Assembly (NCBI GenBank): GCA_947426265.1
Contig: CANEDJ010000031.1
Coordinates: 1 to 17,296 of the forward strand
Source of the DNA: MGBC102946 sp022793145
Lineage (GTDB): Bacteria > Bacillota_I > Bacilli_A > RF39 > UBA660
Reading direction: 5' to 3'
DNA: 17,296 nt
Both the position numbers and the translations under genes were made by a program. Shown in pieces: positions 7,894-14,814 of this stretch; within the stretch, counting starts at the first letter, position 1, and every line of letters begins with the position of its first letter. The notes under the pieces were generated by a model, which saw nothing but the letters and a program-made list of their open reading frames with translations, searched no databases and was not told where the DNA came from.

Positions 7894-9072
7894 ATGAAAA
7901 TATTATCAGTAAATGCTGGAAGCTCATCTTTGAAATTTCAAATGTATGAAATGCCAGAAGAAACCGTTTTAATTTCAGGTGTATTTGAAAGAATTGGAAT
8001 TGAAAATAGTCTTTATACAATTAAAATAAATGGCGAAAAAATAGAAAAGAAAGTAGATTTACCAAATCATAAAATTGCTTTTCAAATATTAATAGATGAG
8101 TTAAAAGAACGTCAAGTGGTGGAAAACTTAGATGAAATAAAAGGAATTGGACATCGAGTTGTACAAGGTGGCTCCTATTTTGATAAAACAGAGATAGTAA
8201 CGGAAGAAGTTGTTTCTAAAATAGAAGAATTATCTGCATTAGCACCACTTCATAATCCAGCTGCTATTGTTGGAATTAGAGCTGCTCAAGAGGTAGTTCC
8301 TGGAGCTATCCAAACGGTTGTATTTGATACTGCGTTTCATCAGACGATGGAAAAAGAAACTTACCTTTATGCGGTTCCATATGAATGGTATACAGATTAT
8401 AAAGTAAGAAGATATGGAGCTCATGGAACAAGCCATAAATATATAGCACTTAGAGCCAATGAAATATTAGGAAGAGAAAATACTAGATTAATTACTTGTC
8501 ATATTGGAAATGGTGGAAGTGTTAGTGCAGTAAAAAATGGAAAATGTATTAATACATCTATGGGATTAACTCCTAATGCTGGATTAGTAATGGGGACACG
8601 TTGTGGTGATATTGATGCTACAATTATACCTTATATTATGGAAAAAACAGGAATGACTCCAAAAGAAATAGATACAGCACTAAATAAGAAAAGTGGATTA
8701 TTAGGAATTAGTGGAGTAAGTAGTGATTCTAGAGATATTGAAGATGGTATAAAAAGTGGCAATGAAAGATGTGCTTTGGCGCAAAGTATGTTTGTAAAAA
8801 GAGTCATTGATTATATCGCAAAATATTATGTTGAATTAGGTGGATGCGATGCTATTATTTTTACAGCAGGAATTGGTGAAAACTCTATTAGAGTAAGAGA
8901 AAGAATTATTAATGGATTATCTGCATTAGGAGTAGAACTAGATAAGGAAGCAAATAATGTTCAAGCAAAAGAAGCTTTAATTACAACTTCTGCATCTAGT
9001 ATTCCTTGTTATATAATTCCAACTGATGAAGAGGTTATGATAGCTAGAGACACTTATTATCTCTCTAAATAG
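7894..9072 (+). CDS. ackA: Acetate kinase
   Basis: Makes ATP from acetyl phosphate and ADP (reversible), the energy-yielding step of acetate fermentation. The 392-residue chain matches the family length of about 400. Motifs: NAGSSSLKF with Asn7 (7-15), GHRVVQGG with Arg88 (86-93), FDTAFHQT with catalytic Asp145, YGAHGTSHKY with His177, CHIGNGGSV (202-210), NTSMGLTPNAG, MGTRCGDIDA with an Arg at 236, FTAGIGENS and the C-terminal TDEEVMIARDT. It has the best ribosome binding site in the operon, AGGAGG, implying strong translation. No phosphotransacetylase (pta) gene is in the window; it must lie elsewhere. Identity is secure. Confidence 0.97.
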   Translation: MKILSVNAGSSSLKFQMYEMPEETVLISGVFERIGIENSLYTIKINGEKIEKKVDLPNHKIAFQILIDELKERQVVENLDEIKGIGHRVVQGGSYFDKTEIVTEEVVSKIEELSALAPLHNPAAIVGIRAAQEVVPGAIQTVVFDTAFHQTMEKETYLYAVPYEWYTDYKVRRYGAHGTSHKYIALRANEILGRENTRLITCHIGNGGSVSAVKNGKCINTSMGLTPNAGLVMGTRCGDIDATIIPYIMEKTGMTPKEIDTALNKKSGLLGISGVSSDSRDIEDGIKSGNERCALAQSMFVKRVIDYIAKYYVELGGCDAIIFTAGIGENSIRVRERIINGLSALGVELDKEANNVQAKEALITTSASSIPCYIIPTDEEVMIARDTYYLSK

Positions 9073-9086
9073 AAAGAGTGTAACTT

Positions 9087-10043
9087 ATGTATAATAGAAT
9101 GTATTCAAATATTTATAAAAAGATAAAGAAATATGATACCATTGTGATTGCTAGGCATGTTGGTGCAGATCCAGATGCTTTAGCAAGTTCTTTGGGTTTA
9201 AAAGACATTATTTTACATGCATTTCCTAAAAAGAAGGTGTATGTTATTGGTCATCCTGCTTCAAAATTTAAGTATTTAGGGACTCTTGATAAAATGTCTG
9301 AAGAATTATATCAAAATTCTTTATTAATTGTAACAGACACTCCTGATAAAAGAAGAGTAGATGGAGTGGATGCTAGTAAATTTGAATGTTCTATTAAAAT
9401 AGATCATCATCCATTCATTGAAAAATATTGTGAAATTGAGTGGATTGATGATACAAAAACAAGTGCTTCAGAAATGATTTTAGATCTTGTTTTAAATACA
9501 AGATTAAAAATTAATAAAGAAGCAGCAGAAAAATTGTATATTGGACTGGTATCAGATAGTAATCGATTTTTGTTTCATTATACAACCCCAAAAACATTTG
9601 AATTGATTTCTTGGCTAATTAAAAAAACCAAGATTGATATTACCAAATTATATACGTTATTATATTTAAGACCACTTAAAGAATTGAAATTTCAAGGATA
9701 TGTGGAATCTCATTTAGAAGTGACAGAGCATGGAGTAGCTTATATTTGTATAACGGATGAAGTATTACATCAATATGAAGTAGATCCAGCTGCTCCAGGA
9801 AATATGATAAACAATTTTAATTATATAGAAGAGGCACTTGTATGGGTTATTTTTTCAGAAGATAAAAACAATAATACCATTCGAGGATCTATACGTTCTA
9901 GAGGGCCAATTATTAATGAAGTAGCAGCTACTTTTGGTGGTGGCGGACACATTTATGCAAGTGGTGTACGATTAAAGACTTTTGAAGATGCTGATGCTTT
10001 GGTTTTGGCTTTAGATAAAGCTTGTGAAGATTATGAAAAATAA
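9087..10043 (+). CDS. nrnA: DHH phosphoesterase, NrnA-type oligoribonuclease/pAp phosphatase
   Basis: A 318-residue DHH/DHHA1 protein of the NrnA (YtqI) type, which degrades 2-5 nucleotide RNAs and removes the 3' phosphate from pAp in low-GC Gram-positive bacteria that lack Orn. The N-terminal DHH domain has RHVGADPDA (23-31, metal ligands His24, Asp28, Asp30), TDTPDKR (Asp84), IDHHP (105-109) and GLVSDSNRF (Asp157). The C-terminal DHHA1 domain ends with the glycine-rich GGGGHIYASG near 289-298, which holds the substrate. The length fits NrnA (about 313). It is the last gene of the dusB operon, 14 bases after ackA, with a weak purine-rich RBS; an ATG at 9099 is an alternative start. Its TAA lies in the 3' arm of the terminator hairpin. 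The symbol is by similarity; an NrnB-like role cannot be excluded. Confidence 0.88.
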   Translation: MYNRMYSNIYKKIKKYDTIVIARHVGADPDALASSLGLKDIILHAFPKKKVYVIGHPASKFKYLGTLDKMSEELYQNSLLIVTDTPDKRRVDGVDASKFECSIKIDHHPFIEKYCEIEWIDDTKTSASEMILDLVLNTRLKINKEAAEKLYIGLVSDSNRFLFHYTTPKTFELISWLIKKTKIDITKLYTLLYLRPLKELKFQGYVESHLEVTEHGVAYICITDEVLHQYEVDPAAPGNMINNFNYIEEALVWVIFSEDKNNNTIRGSIRSRGPIINEVAATFGGGGHIYASGVRLKTFEDADALVLALDKACEDYEK

Positions 10044-10051
10044 TCTTTTTT
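10026..10051 (+). terminator. Terminator overlapping the nrnA stop codon
   Basis: AAGATTAT (10027-10034) pairs with ATAATCTT (10040-10047) across a 5-base GAAAA loop; a run of T continues to 10051. The nrnA TAA (10041-10043) is inside the 3' arm. Confidence 0.7.
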
Positions 10052-10152
10052 CTTTAAAATGTATTTTTCATATCGATTGAATAAAAGAAGGTATATTTTA
10101 AATAGTATGGACAAATAAAAAACTAGTAGAATTATTGGAAACTAAAATATTT

Positions 10153-10178
10153 ACTTCTTTAGAATAATACAAGGAAGT
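10153..10178 (-). terminator. Possible weak terminator of the minus-strand deacetylase unit
   Basis: Bases 10153-10160 can pair with 10171-10178 (8 bp, one G-U). The stem touches the stop codon of the small membrane protein gene. The T-stretch that follows on the minus strand is interrupted (AAATATTTTAG), so termination is uncertain. Confidence 0.3.
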
Positions 10179-10570
10179 TATAATAGTGCATCATCTATAG
10201 AACTATCAATTGATAGGTCACTATCCTTTAAAGCTTTATAAGCCATATAAATAGCCAGTAGTGCTACAACAAGTGTTAAAACAGAAGAGAGAATATCTAA
10301 ATAGTCAAATGTTAGATCTTCTCCTTTTTCTTTGTCAATTTTTAAATGAAGAGCATTAGCTCCTAGAAAAAGAAAAACAATGGCAAGAACAAATAATCGA
10401 TTGAGCGCAACATAATTTAATGTATCTTGTTTAGAAAAAAGAGGTTTTTTGTTTTCTTCTAACAATTTTTGATTATAAAGTAAAATAAAAGCAAAAGAAA
10501 AACTTAAAATAGATAGAAGAGTACCTATTAGTTGGATATCAATTACAGTTGTATTATCAATTTTTTTCAT
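10178..10570 (-). CDS. Small three-helix membrane protein, unrecognised family
   Basis: A 130-residue protein with three likely membrane helices (about residues 12-32, 56-76 and 91-113). A basic loop lies between helices 1 and 2 (NQKLLEENKKP), and the tail is acidic (SDLSIDSSIDD). It is not recognised as a member of a named family. Its ATG at 10570 lies 14 bases inside the end of the polysaccharide deacetylase gene, so the two are co-transcribed and probably translationally coupled; it may be an accessory membrane partner of the envelope-modifying enzyme, an inference from position only. With its gene convergent to nrnA, the 134-base gap between them holds only the two terminator candidates. 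Base composition matches the neighbours. Confidence 0.7.
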   Translation of the reverse strand: MKKIDNTTVIDIQLIGTLLSILSFSFAFILLYNQKLLEENKKPLFSKQDTLNYVALNRLFVLAIVFLFLGANALHLKIDKEKGEDLTFDYLDILSSVLTLVVALLAIYMAYKALKDSDLSIDSSIDDALL

Positions 10571-11816
10571 TTCGTATCGCTTGAATTTCTTTTAATTCAC
10601 TGACTGTCACAATTTGATATCCTTGTTTTTTTAATTCTGGAAGAATTAATTTTAGAGCATTTAATGTAGACTTATAAATATCATGCATTAAAATAATTTT
10701 TCCGTCTTTTATATCATGAAGAGCTTTTTCATATATTGTTTTACTATTTCGAAATTTCCAATCTTCTGTATCAACATTCCAAAGAACAATTTCCATATTA
10801 ATATTTGACTTTAATGAATTAGAAGTGGCTCCATAAGTTGGACGAAATAAATGAATATCATAGTCTAATGTTTTTTTTACAACTTCGTTGGTCATTTCTA
10901 TTTGATTATGTAAATCCTTAGAAGAAAGTCTTGTTAGCTTTTTATGATTATAAGAGTGATTCCCTAGTTCATTTCCACTTTCTAAAACAAATGTTAACGT
11001 ATCATGGTAATTTTCTACTTTATTTCCTAAAATGAAAAAAGTAGCATTTGCGTCATATTCATTTAATAATTTAACAATTTCTTTTGTATATTTACTCGGC
11101 CCATCATCAAAAGTAAGAGCAATCGTTGGCTTTGTAGGAGATAGCTCTTTTTTATTTGGCTTATAAAGAGAGGTTTTCTGAAGCGTAGTTTTTTCTATTG
11201 AAATGTGAAAGTCTTTGTTTGGAAACTCATATTCTATAATCCCACAATTTCCACTTGCGATTTCATAAGGATTAAAATAAAGAGTAATAGATTGATCCGT
11301 GAAAGTAAATTTAAGATTATTTGTTTTTTGGAAAACTTTTTCTAAATCATCTATTAAAATACAATCTTGATGTTTTTTTACAAGATCCATTTTTACTTTT
11401 CCCATAGGAATAGTTGCAATATCTGATAATTGTAAAAATTTATTTTCTTTTTGGTCAAAAACGAATGTTTTAATATCATGGATTGGATGAGCTAGTAATG
11501 GAGAAGTAAAAAAAGTTGTTAGGACAATATTAGAATAGCGATTCCCAATTACTTTATATTCATAATCAATATTGAGTTCTGGAAGGTCTTCTATATAAAC
11601 TTTTTCTTTTATATATTGTTTTAAGTTTAGTCTAGTATTTGTGATATAATTTTTAACCTCTTTATCTAATTTTTCAAATCCAGTTTTAGGATAATGAATA
11701 CTAATAAGATCGGTTTTATTTTGTTCAATGACTACTTCAATTGTCAATTCTGTTTTTTTGTTACATCCACAAAAAAGAGGAGCCAAAATAATTAAAAATA
11801 GGAGCCATTTTTTCAT
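10557..11816 (-). CDS. Lipoprotein polysaccharide deacetylase with DUF3298/RsiV-like front domain
   Basis: A 419-residue NodB-fold (carbohydrate esterase 4) protein. Residues 1-18 form a lipoprotein-type signal ending in CGC, with Cys18 the likely lipidated residue; Phe at -3 is not ideal for a lipobox. Residues about 22-210 resemble the DUF3298/DUF4163 region seen in RsiV and in PgdA-like enzymes. The catalytic domain (about 228-415) has motif 1 TFDDGP (235-240, Asp237/Asp238), motif 2 HSYNH (287-291, metal histidines), motif 3 RPTYG (325-329), motif 4 DTEDW (349-353) and motif 5 ILMH (375-378). All key residues are present, so activity is expected, most likely on peptidoglycan GlcNAc as in PgdA, giving lysozyme resistance; other cell-surface N-acetyl sugars are possible. 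The start has GAGGTGA 6 bases upstream. It overlaps the downstream membrane protein gene by 14 bases. Confidence 0.88.
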   Translation of the reverse strand: MKKWLLFLIILAPLFCGCNKKTELTIEVVIEQNKTDLISIHYPKTGFEKLDKEVKNYITNTRLNLKQYIKEKVYIEDLPELNIDYEYKVIGNRYSNIVLTTFFTSPLLAHPIHDIKTFVFDQKENKFLQLSDIATIPMGKVKMDLVKKHQDCILIDDLEKVFQKTNNLKFTFTDQSITLYFNPYEIASGNCGIIEYEFPNKDFHISIEKTTLQKTSLYKPNKKELSPTKPTIALTFDDGPSKYTKEIVKLLNEYDANATFFILGNKVENYHDTLTFVLESGNELGNHSYNHKKLTRLSSKDLHNQIEMTNEVVKKTLDYDIHLFRPTYGATSNSLKSNINMEIVLWNVDTEDWKFRNSKTIYEKALHDIKDGKIILMHDIYKSTLNALKLILPELKKQGYQIVTVSELKEIQAIRNEKN

Positions 11817-11834
11817 CAGTATTCACCTCATTAA

Positions 11835-11865
11835 ACTATATTCTAATTTTGATAAAACTTACCAA
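11835..11865 (-). promoter_or_regulatory. Weak promoter candidate for the deacetylase gene
   Basis: On the minus strand, TTGGTA (11860-11865) and TATAGT (11835-11840) are separated by 19 bases, longer than ideal. It is the best sigma-A-like pair in the 60 bases before the gene. Confidence 0.35.
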
Positions 11866-12128
11866 AACTGTTGTTCTTTATATATCATTTATAACGACTG
11901 AAAGCGAAAAAAAGTTCGTGTACAAAAACTATGTTTTTTTTATAAAAATTGAAAAATAAAAAATGGAAAAAAATGAAATTTAAAAAAAATGATTTTTTAA
12001 AAAATGAAAAAAAATTTAAAAAATTTAAAAACAAAAAATGATAAAAATAAACAAAAAACATTGAAAATAAAAGGAAAAAACGACAATTTTAACAAAATGA
12101 CTAATAAAGGTAAAAAAATAAAAAAATC

Positions 12129-12150
12129 AAAAATGTAAATATACATTTTT
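12129..12150. repeat. AT-rich perfect hairpin 1
   Basis: AAAAATGTA (12129-12137) pairs exactly with TACATTTTT (12142-12150) around the 4-base loop AATA; two further T follow. With no GC pairs beyond one, it would be a weak terminator at most. Confidence 0.5.
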
Positions 12151-12157
12151 TTGAAAA

Positions 12158-12179
12158 AATATTTTTTTAGAAAAATATT
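12158..12179. repeat. AT-rich perfect hairpin 2
   Basis: AATATTTTT (12158-12166) pairs exactly with AAAAATATT (12171-12179) with a 4-base loop TTAG. It follows hairpin 1 after 7 bases and has no GC pair. It could form a cruciform or reflect low complexity. Confidence 0.45.
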
Positions 12180-12210
12180 GAAAAATAAGGGCTTAGCGAA
12201 TTTGGTAAAA

Positions 12211-12247
12211 AAAAGTCAAAAAAAAGACCGACAAATGTTTGACTTTT
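12211..12247. promoter_or_regulatory. Inverted repeat overlapping the nrdD -35 box (operator candidate)
   Basis: AAAAGTCAAA (12211-12220) and TTTGACTTTT (12238-12247) are perfect inverted copies separated by 17 bases. The right arm contains the -35 hexamer TTGACT. A protein binding both arms would block or modulate the nrdD promoter. It does not match the NrdR-box consensus as I know it. Confidence 0.45.
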
Positions 12248-12267
12248 GTGTGGTTTTAGACTATACT
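12239..12267 (+). promoter_or_regulatory. Sigma-A type promoter of nrdD
   Basis: TTGACT (12239-12244), 17 bases, TATACT (12262-12267). The predicted start is near 12274, about 30 bases before the ATG, with GAGGA 9 bases upstream of the start codon. The A-rich tract upstream could act as an UP element. Confidence 0.8.
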
Positions 12268-12304
12268 GAAATTGTACAAAAAATAGAAGAGAGGATTTAG
12301 AAAT

Positions 12305-14614
12305 ATGGTGGGTGTAGAAGAACAATTGGCTACATTAAAAGTAGTAAAACGAGATGGAAAAAAAGTAGATTTTAATGGAACAAAAATTGCTATGGCGATT
12401 AAAAAAGCATTTGACCATTTTATTATTCTAGATGATGATGATGCAAAAACATCTTTATATACTGAAAAAGACATTAACAAAGTTTATATGGCAGTGATTA
12501 AAAGAATTGAAAAGGAATATAAAGATGAAGAAAAAATTAAGATAGAAGATATCCAAGACATGATAGAAGATGAATTAAAGAAAAAGGGATATGAAGAAAT
12601 CTATACTCATTTTTCTGAATATAGAGAAAGAAGATCACAGTCAAGACAACTTTTCAGTGATGAAAAGAAAATGCATAAATTTTTAAAAACAATTGAAGGC
12701 CTTGGATTAAAGTCAGCACATGAAGAAGATAACAAAAGAGAAAACGCTAATATTGATGGAAATTCTGCAATGGGAACAATGCTTCAATATGGTAGTACTG
12801 TTTCAAAAGAATTTGCAAAAGCATATTTAATGAAAAGAAAATTCTCAGAAGCACATGATAATGGAGATATTCATATTCATGATATGGATTTTATGCCAAT
12901 GGGAACAACAACATGTATGCAAATCGATTTGGATAAATTATTTAAAAATGGTTTTTCAACAGGCCATGGTCATCTAAGAGAGCCAAATGATATTATGTCA
13001 TATGCGGCATTGGCAGCGATTGCAATTCAATCAAATCAAAATGATCAACATGGAGGACAATCTGTTCCAGCATTTGATTATTATCTTGCTCCAGGCGTTT
13101 TAAAAACATTTAAAAAACAATGGAAGCAATCTATTTATGATTTATTAGATTATTCTGGTTTTTTGACATTTGTAAATATGAATGCCATTACAAAAGAAGT
13201 AGATAAATTAGAAACGATCGATGTAGATTTAGAAAAATTTGAACCGCTTGCAAAAAATTCAGAGGAAGTAAAACATATTTTTGAAGTAGCAAAAGAAAAA
13301 GCAACCCAAAGAACAGAACGTATTACATTTCAGGCAATGGAAGCTTTTGTTCATAATTTAAATACAATGCATTCAAGAGCAGGAGCCCAAGTACCATTTT
13401 CTTCTATTAACTTTGGTACTGACATTTCTCCAGAAGGAAGAATGGTTACAAGAAATTATTTACTTGCAGTAGAAGCAGGATTAGGGCATAGTGAAACACC
13501 AATTTTCCCAATTTCTATTTTTAAAGTAAAAGAGGGAATTAACTATAATCCAGAAGATCCAAATTATGATTTGTTGAGATTATCTTGTGAAGTATCAGCA
13601 AAAAGATTATTTCCAAACTTTTCATTCATTGATGCTCCATTTAACTTGCAATATTATAAACCAGATGATTATCGTACAGAAGTAGGATATATGGGATGTA
13701 GAACGAGAGTTCTTGGAAATGTAATTGATCCAGATCGTTCTATTACTCCAGGAAGAGGGAATTTGTCATTTACTTCTATTAATTTACCAAGGCTTGGAAT
13801 TAAACACGGTATAGTAAGTCATGAAAAAACAGATATGAATGGTTTCTTTGAGGAGCTAGAAGAAATGATGGATATGGTAAAAGATCAATTGTTAGAACGT
13901 TTTGAAATTCAATGTAACAAGAGATTGTATAATTTCCCATTTTTACTAGAGCAAGGAGTATGGTTGGATTCTGAAAAATTAAAACCAACGGATCGTTTAA
14001 GAAAAGTATTGAAACATGGTACTTTAAGTATTGGTTTTATTGGATTAGCAGAATGTTTAAAAGCTTTAATTGGAAAACATCATGGAGAAAGTGAAGAAGC
14101 CCAAAAATTAGGATTAGAAATTATTGGATTTATGCGCAAGAAATGTGATGAATATTCAGAAAAATACAATTTGAATTTTACTTGCTTAGCAACACCAGCA
14201 GAGGGACTTTCAGGAAGATTTATTAATATAGATAAAGCGATTTATGGAAAAATCAAAGGGGTAACGGATAAAGCATACTATACAAATTCTTTCCATGTAC
14301 CAGTTTATTACAATATTTCAATTACCAAAAAATTAGGGTTAGAAGCACCTTATCATGCATTAACAAATGCAGGACATATCAGTTATATTGAATTAGATGG
14401 AGATCCATCAGAAAATGTAGATGCTTTTGAAAAAATTGTTCGTACAATGAAAGAAGTCGGAATTGGGTATGGTGCAGTAAATCATCCAGTGGATAGAGAT
14501 CCAGTATGTGGATATGTTGGAATTATTAAGGATGTATGTCCAAGGTGTGGCAGACGTGCAGGGGAGCCAGTTAGTATTGACAAATTAAAAGAATTAGATT
14601 GTTATAATAAATAG
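12305..14614 (+). CDS. nrdD: Anaerobic ribonucleoside-triphosphate reductase, large chain without glycyl-radical tail
   Basis: Class III reductase that makes dNTPs from NTPs without oxygen. The 769-residue chain has an N-terminal ATP-cone (about 11-105, starting VVKRDGKKVDFNG) for allosteric control. The ten-stranded barrel catalytic domain follows, with GDIHIHDMDF (187-196), TTTCMQIDL with Cys204, FSSINFGTD, GYMGCRTRV with Cys465 (by family logic the finger-loop thiyl cysteine), GRGNLSFTSINLPR and CLATPAEGLSGRF. The end carries a zinc-ribbon remnant with Cys735, Cys745 and Cys748, then stops at DCYNK. Ordinary NrdD proteins continue with an RVxGYL glycyl-radical loop; here that loop is missing and lies in the next gene in another frame. 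The zinc site shows three cysteines; His727 or Cys766 might be the fourth ligand. The start is set by GAGGA 9 bases upstream. It is the first gene of nrdD-tail-nrdG. Confidence 0.95.
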   Translation: MVGVEEQLATLKVVKRDGKKVDFNGTKIAMAIKKAFDHFIILDDDDAKTSLYTEKDINKVYMAVIKRIEKEYKDEEKIKIEDIQDMIEDELKKKGYEEIYTHFSEYRERRSQSRQLFSDEKKMHKFLKTIEGLGLKSAHEEDNKRENANIDGNSAMGTMLQYGSTVSKEFAKAYLMKRKFSEAHDNGDIHIHDMDFMPMGTTTCMQIDLDKLFKNGFSTGHGHLREPNDIMSYAALAAIAIQSNQNDQHGGQSVPAFDYYLAPGVLKTFKKQWKQSIYDLLDYSGFLTFVNMNAITKEVDKLETIDVDLEKFEPLAKNSEEVKHIFEVAKEKATQRTERITFQAMEAFVHNLNTMHSRAGAQVPFSSINFGTDISPEGRMVTRNYLLAVEAGLGHSETPIFPISIFKVKEGINYNPEDPNYDLLRLSCEVSAKRLFPNFSFIDAPFNLQYYKPDDYRTEVGYMGCRTRVLGNVIDPDRSITPGRGNLSFTSINLPRLGIKHGIVSHEKTDMNGFFEELEEMMDMVKDQLLERFEIQCNKRLYNFPFLLEQGVWLDSEKLKPTDRLRKVLKHGTLSIGFIGLAECLKALIGKHHGESEEAQKLGLEIIGFMRKKCDEYSEKYNLNFTCLATPAEGLSGRFINIDKAIYGKIKGVTDKAYYTNSFHVPVYYNISITKKLGLEAPYHALTNAGHISYIELDGDPSENVDAFEKIVRTMKEVGIGYGAVNHPVDRDPVCGYVGIIKDVCPRCGRRAGEPVSIDKLKELDCYNK

Positions 14615-14628
14615 AAAGAGGGATAAAT

Positions 14629-14814
14629 ATGGAAAAACAAGTAGAAAAAGTAGAGAAAGTAGAAAAAACGGTAGGAGAAGGCGTAGGATTTGAACGTATT
14701 AGAAGAATTACAGGTTATTTAGTAGGAACTGTTGATAGATTTAATAATGGAAAAAGAGCGGAAGAACGTGATCGTGTAAAACATACCTATGATTGCTCTT
14801 GCTGTGGCAAATAA
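14629..14814 (+). CDS. Separate glycyl-radical domain of anaerobic ribonucleotide reductase
   Basis: A 61-residue protein that matches the C-terminal end of NrdD. GFERIRRITGYLVG (20-33) carries the presumed radical glycine, Gly29 (equivalent to Gly681 of the E. coli enzyme in RVCGYL), and DRFNNGKRAEERDRVKH (36-52) is the helix that follows in full-length enzymes. The head is a charged VEK-VEK-VEK linker (5-13), and the tail ends DCSCCGK with Cys56, Cys58 and Cys59. It starts 14 bases after the nrdD stop, in a different frame, with its own AGAGGG ribosome binding site. The frame has a stop at 14608-14610, so a frameshift could only occur within about four bases, with no slippery heptamer. Its TAA overlaps the nrdG start (TAATG), so translation is probably coupled. 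It likely completes NrdD as a second subunit and is activated by NrdG; an independent spare-part role like GrcA is less likely because the large chain has no radical glycine. Confidence 0.85.
   Translation: MEKQVEKVEKVEKTVGEGVGFERIRRITGYLVGTVDRFNNGKRAEERDRVKHTYDCSCCGK

Larger units (their letters stand above)
11817..12304. other. 488-base non-coding, A-rich intergenic region
   Basis: The region lies between the divergent deacetylase and nrdD genes. No open frame of note and no RNA gene is recognised. From about 11930 to 12230 the + strand is overwhelmingly A with short T-runs (repeated words such as AAAAAATGA and AAATTTAAAA), with very few C or G. It contains two perfect AT hairpins (12129-12150 and 12158-12179) and ends in an inverted repeat overlapping the nrdD promoter. 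Such A-tracts may bend DNA, exclude nucleoid proteins or act as UP elements; none of this can be proven from sequence. No DnaA-box cluster was seen. Confidence 0.75.

Noticed and set aside
11930..12230. Replication origin in the A-rich gap
   Set aside because: No TTATCCACA-like DnaA boxes or dnaA/dnaN neighbours are seen.
12250..12285. NrdR box at the nrdD promoter
   Set aside because: The bases around the -10 (ACTATACTGAAATTGTACAA) do not form the ACACWATATWGTGT-type palindrome.
14504..14524. VCGYVG (residues 734-739 of NrdD) as the radical glycine site
   Set aside because: It superficially resembles E. coli VCGYLG, but it is followed by CPRC of the zinc ribbon and lacks the downstream FNxGK helix, which is present in the 61-residue protein.
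14608..14631. Programmed frameshift joining nrdD to its glycyl-radical tail
   Set aside because: The downstream frame has TAA at 14608-14610 and the nrdD frame ends at TAG 14612-14614, leaving about four bases for a shift and no slippery heptamer. A clear RBS and ATG precede the tail gene.
14793..14813. TTG at 14793 as the nrdG start
   Set aside because: It would add LLLWQI-type residues read from the shifted tail gene. The ATG at 14814 with TAATG coupling gives a typical NrdG N-terminus.
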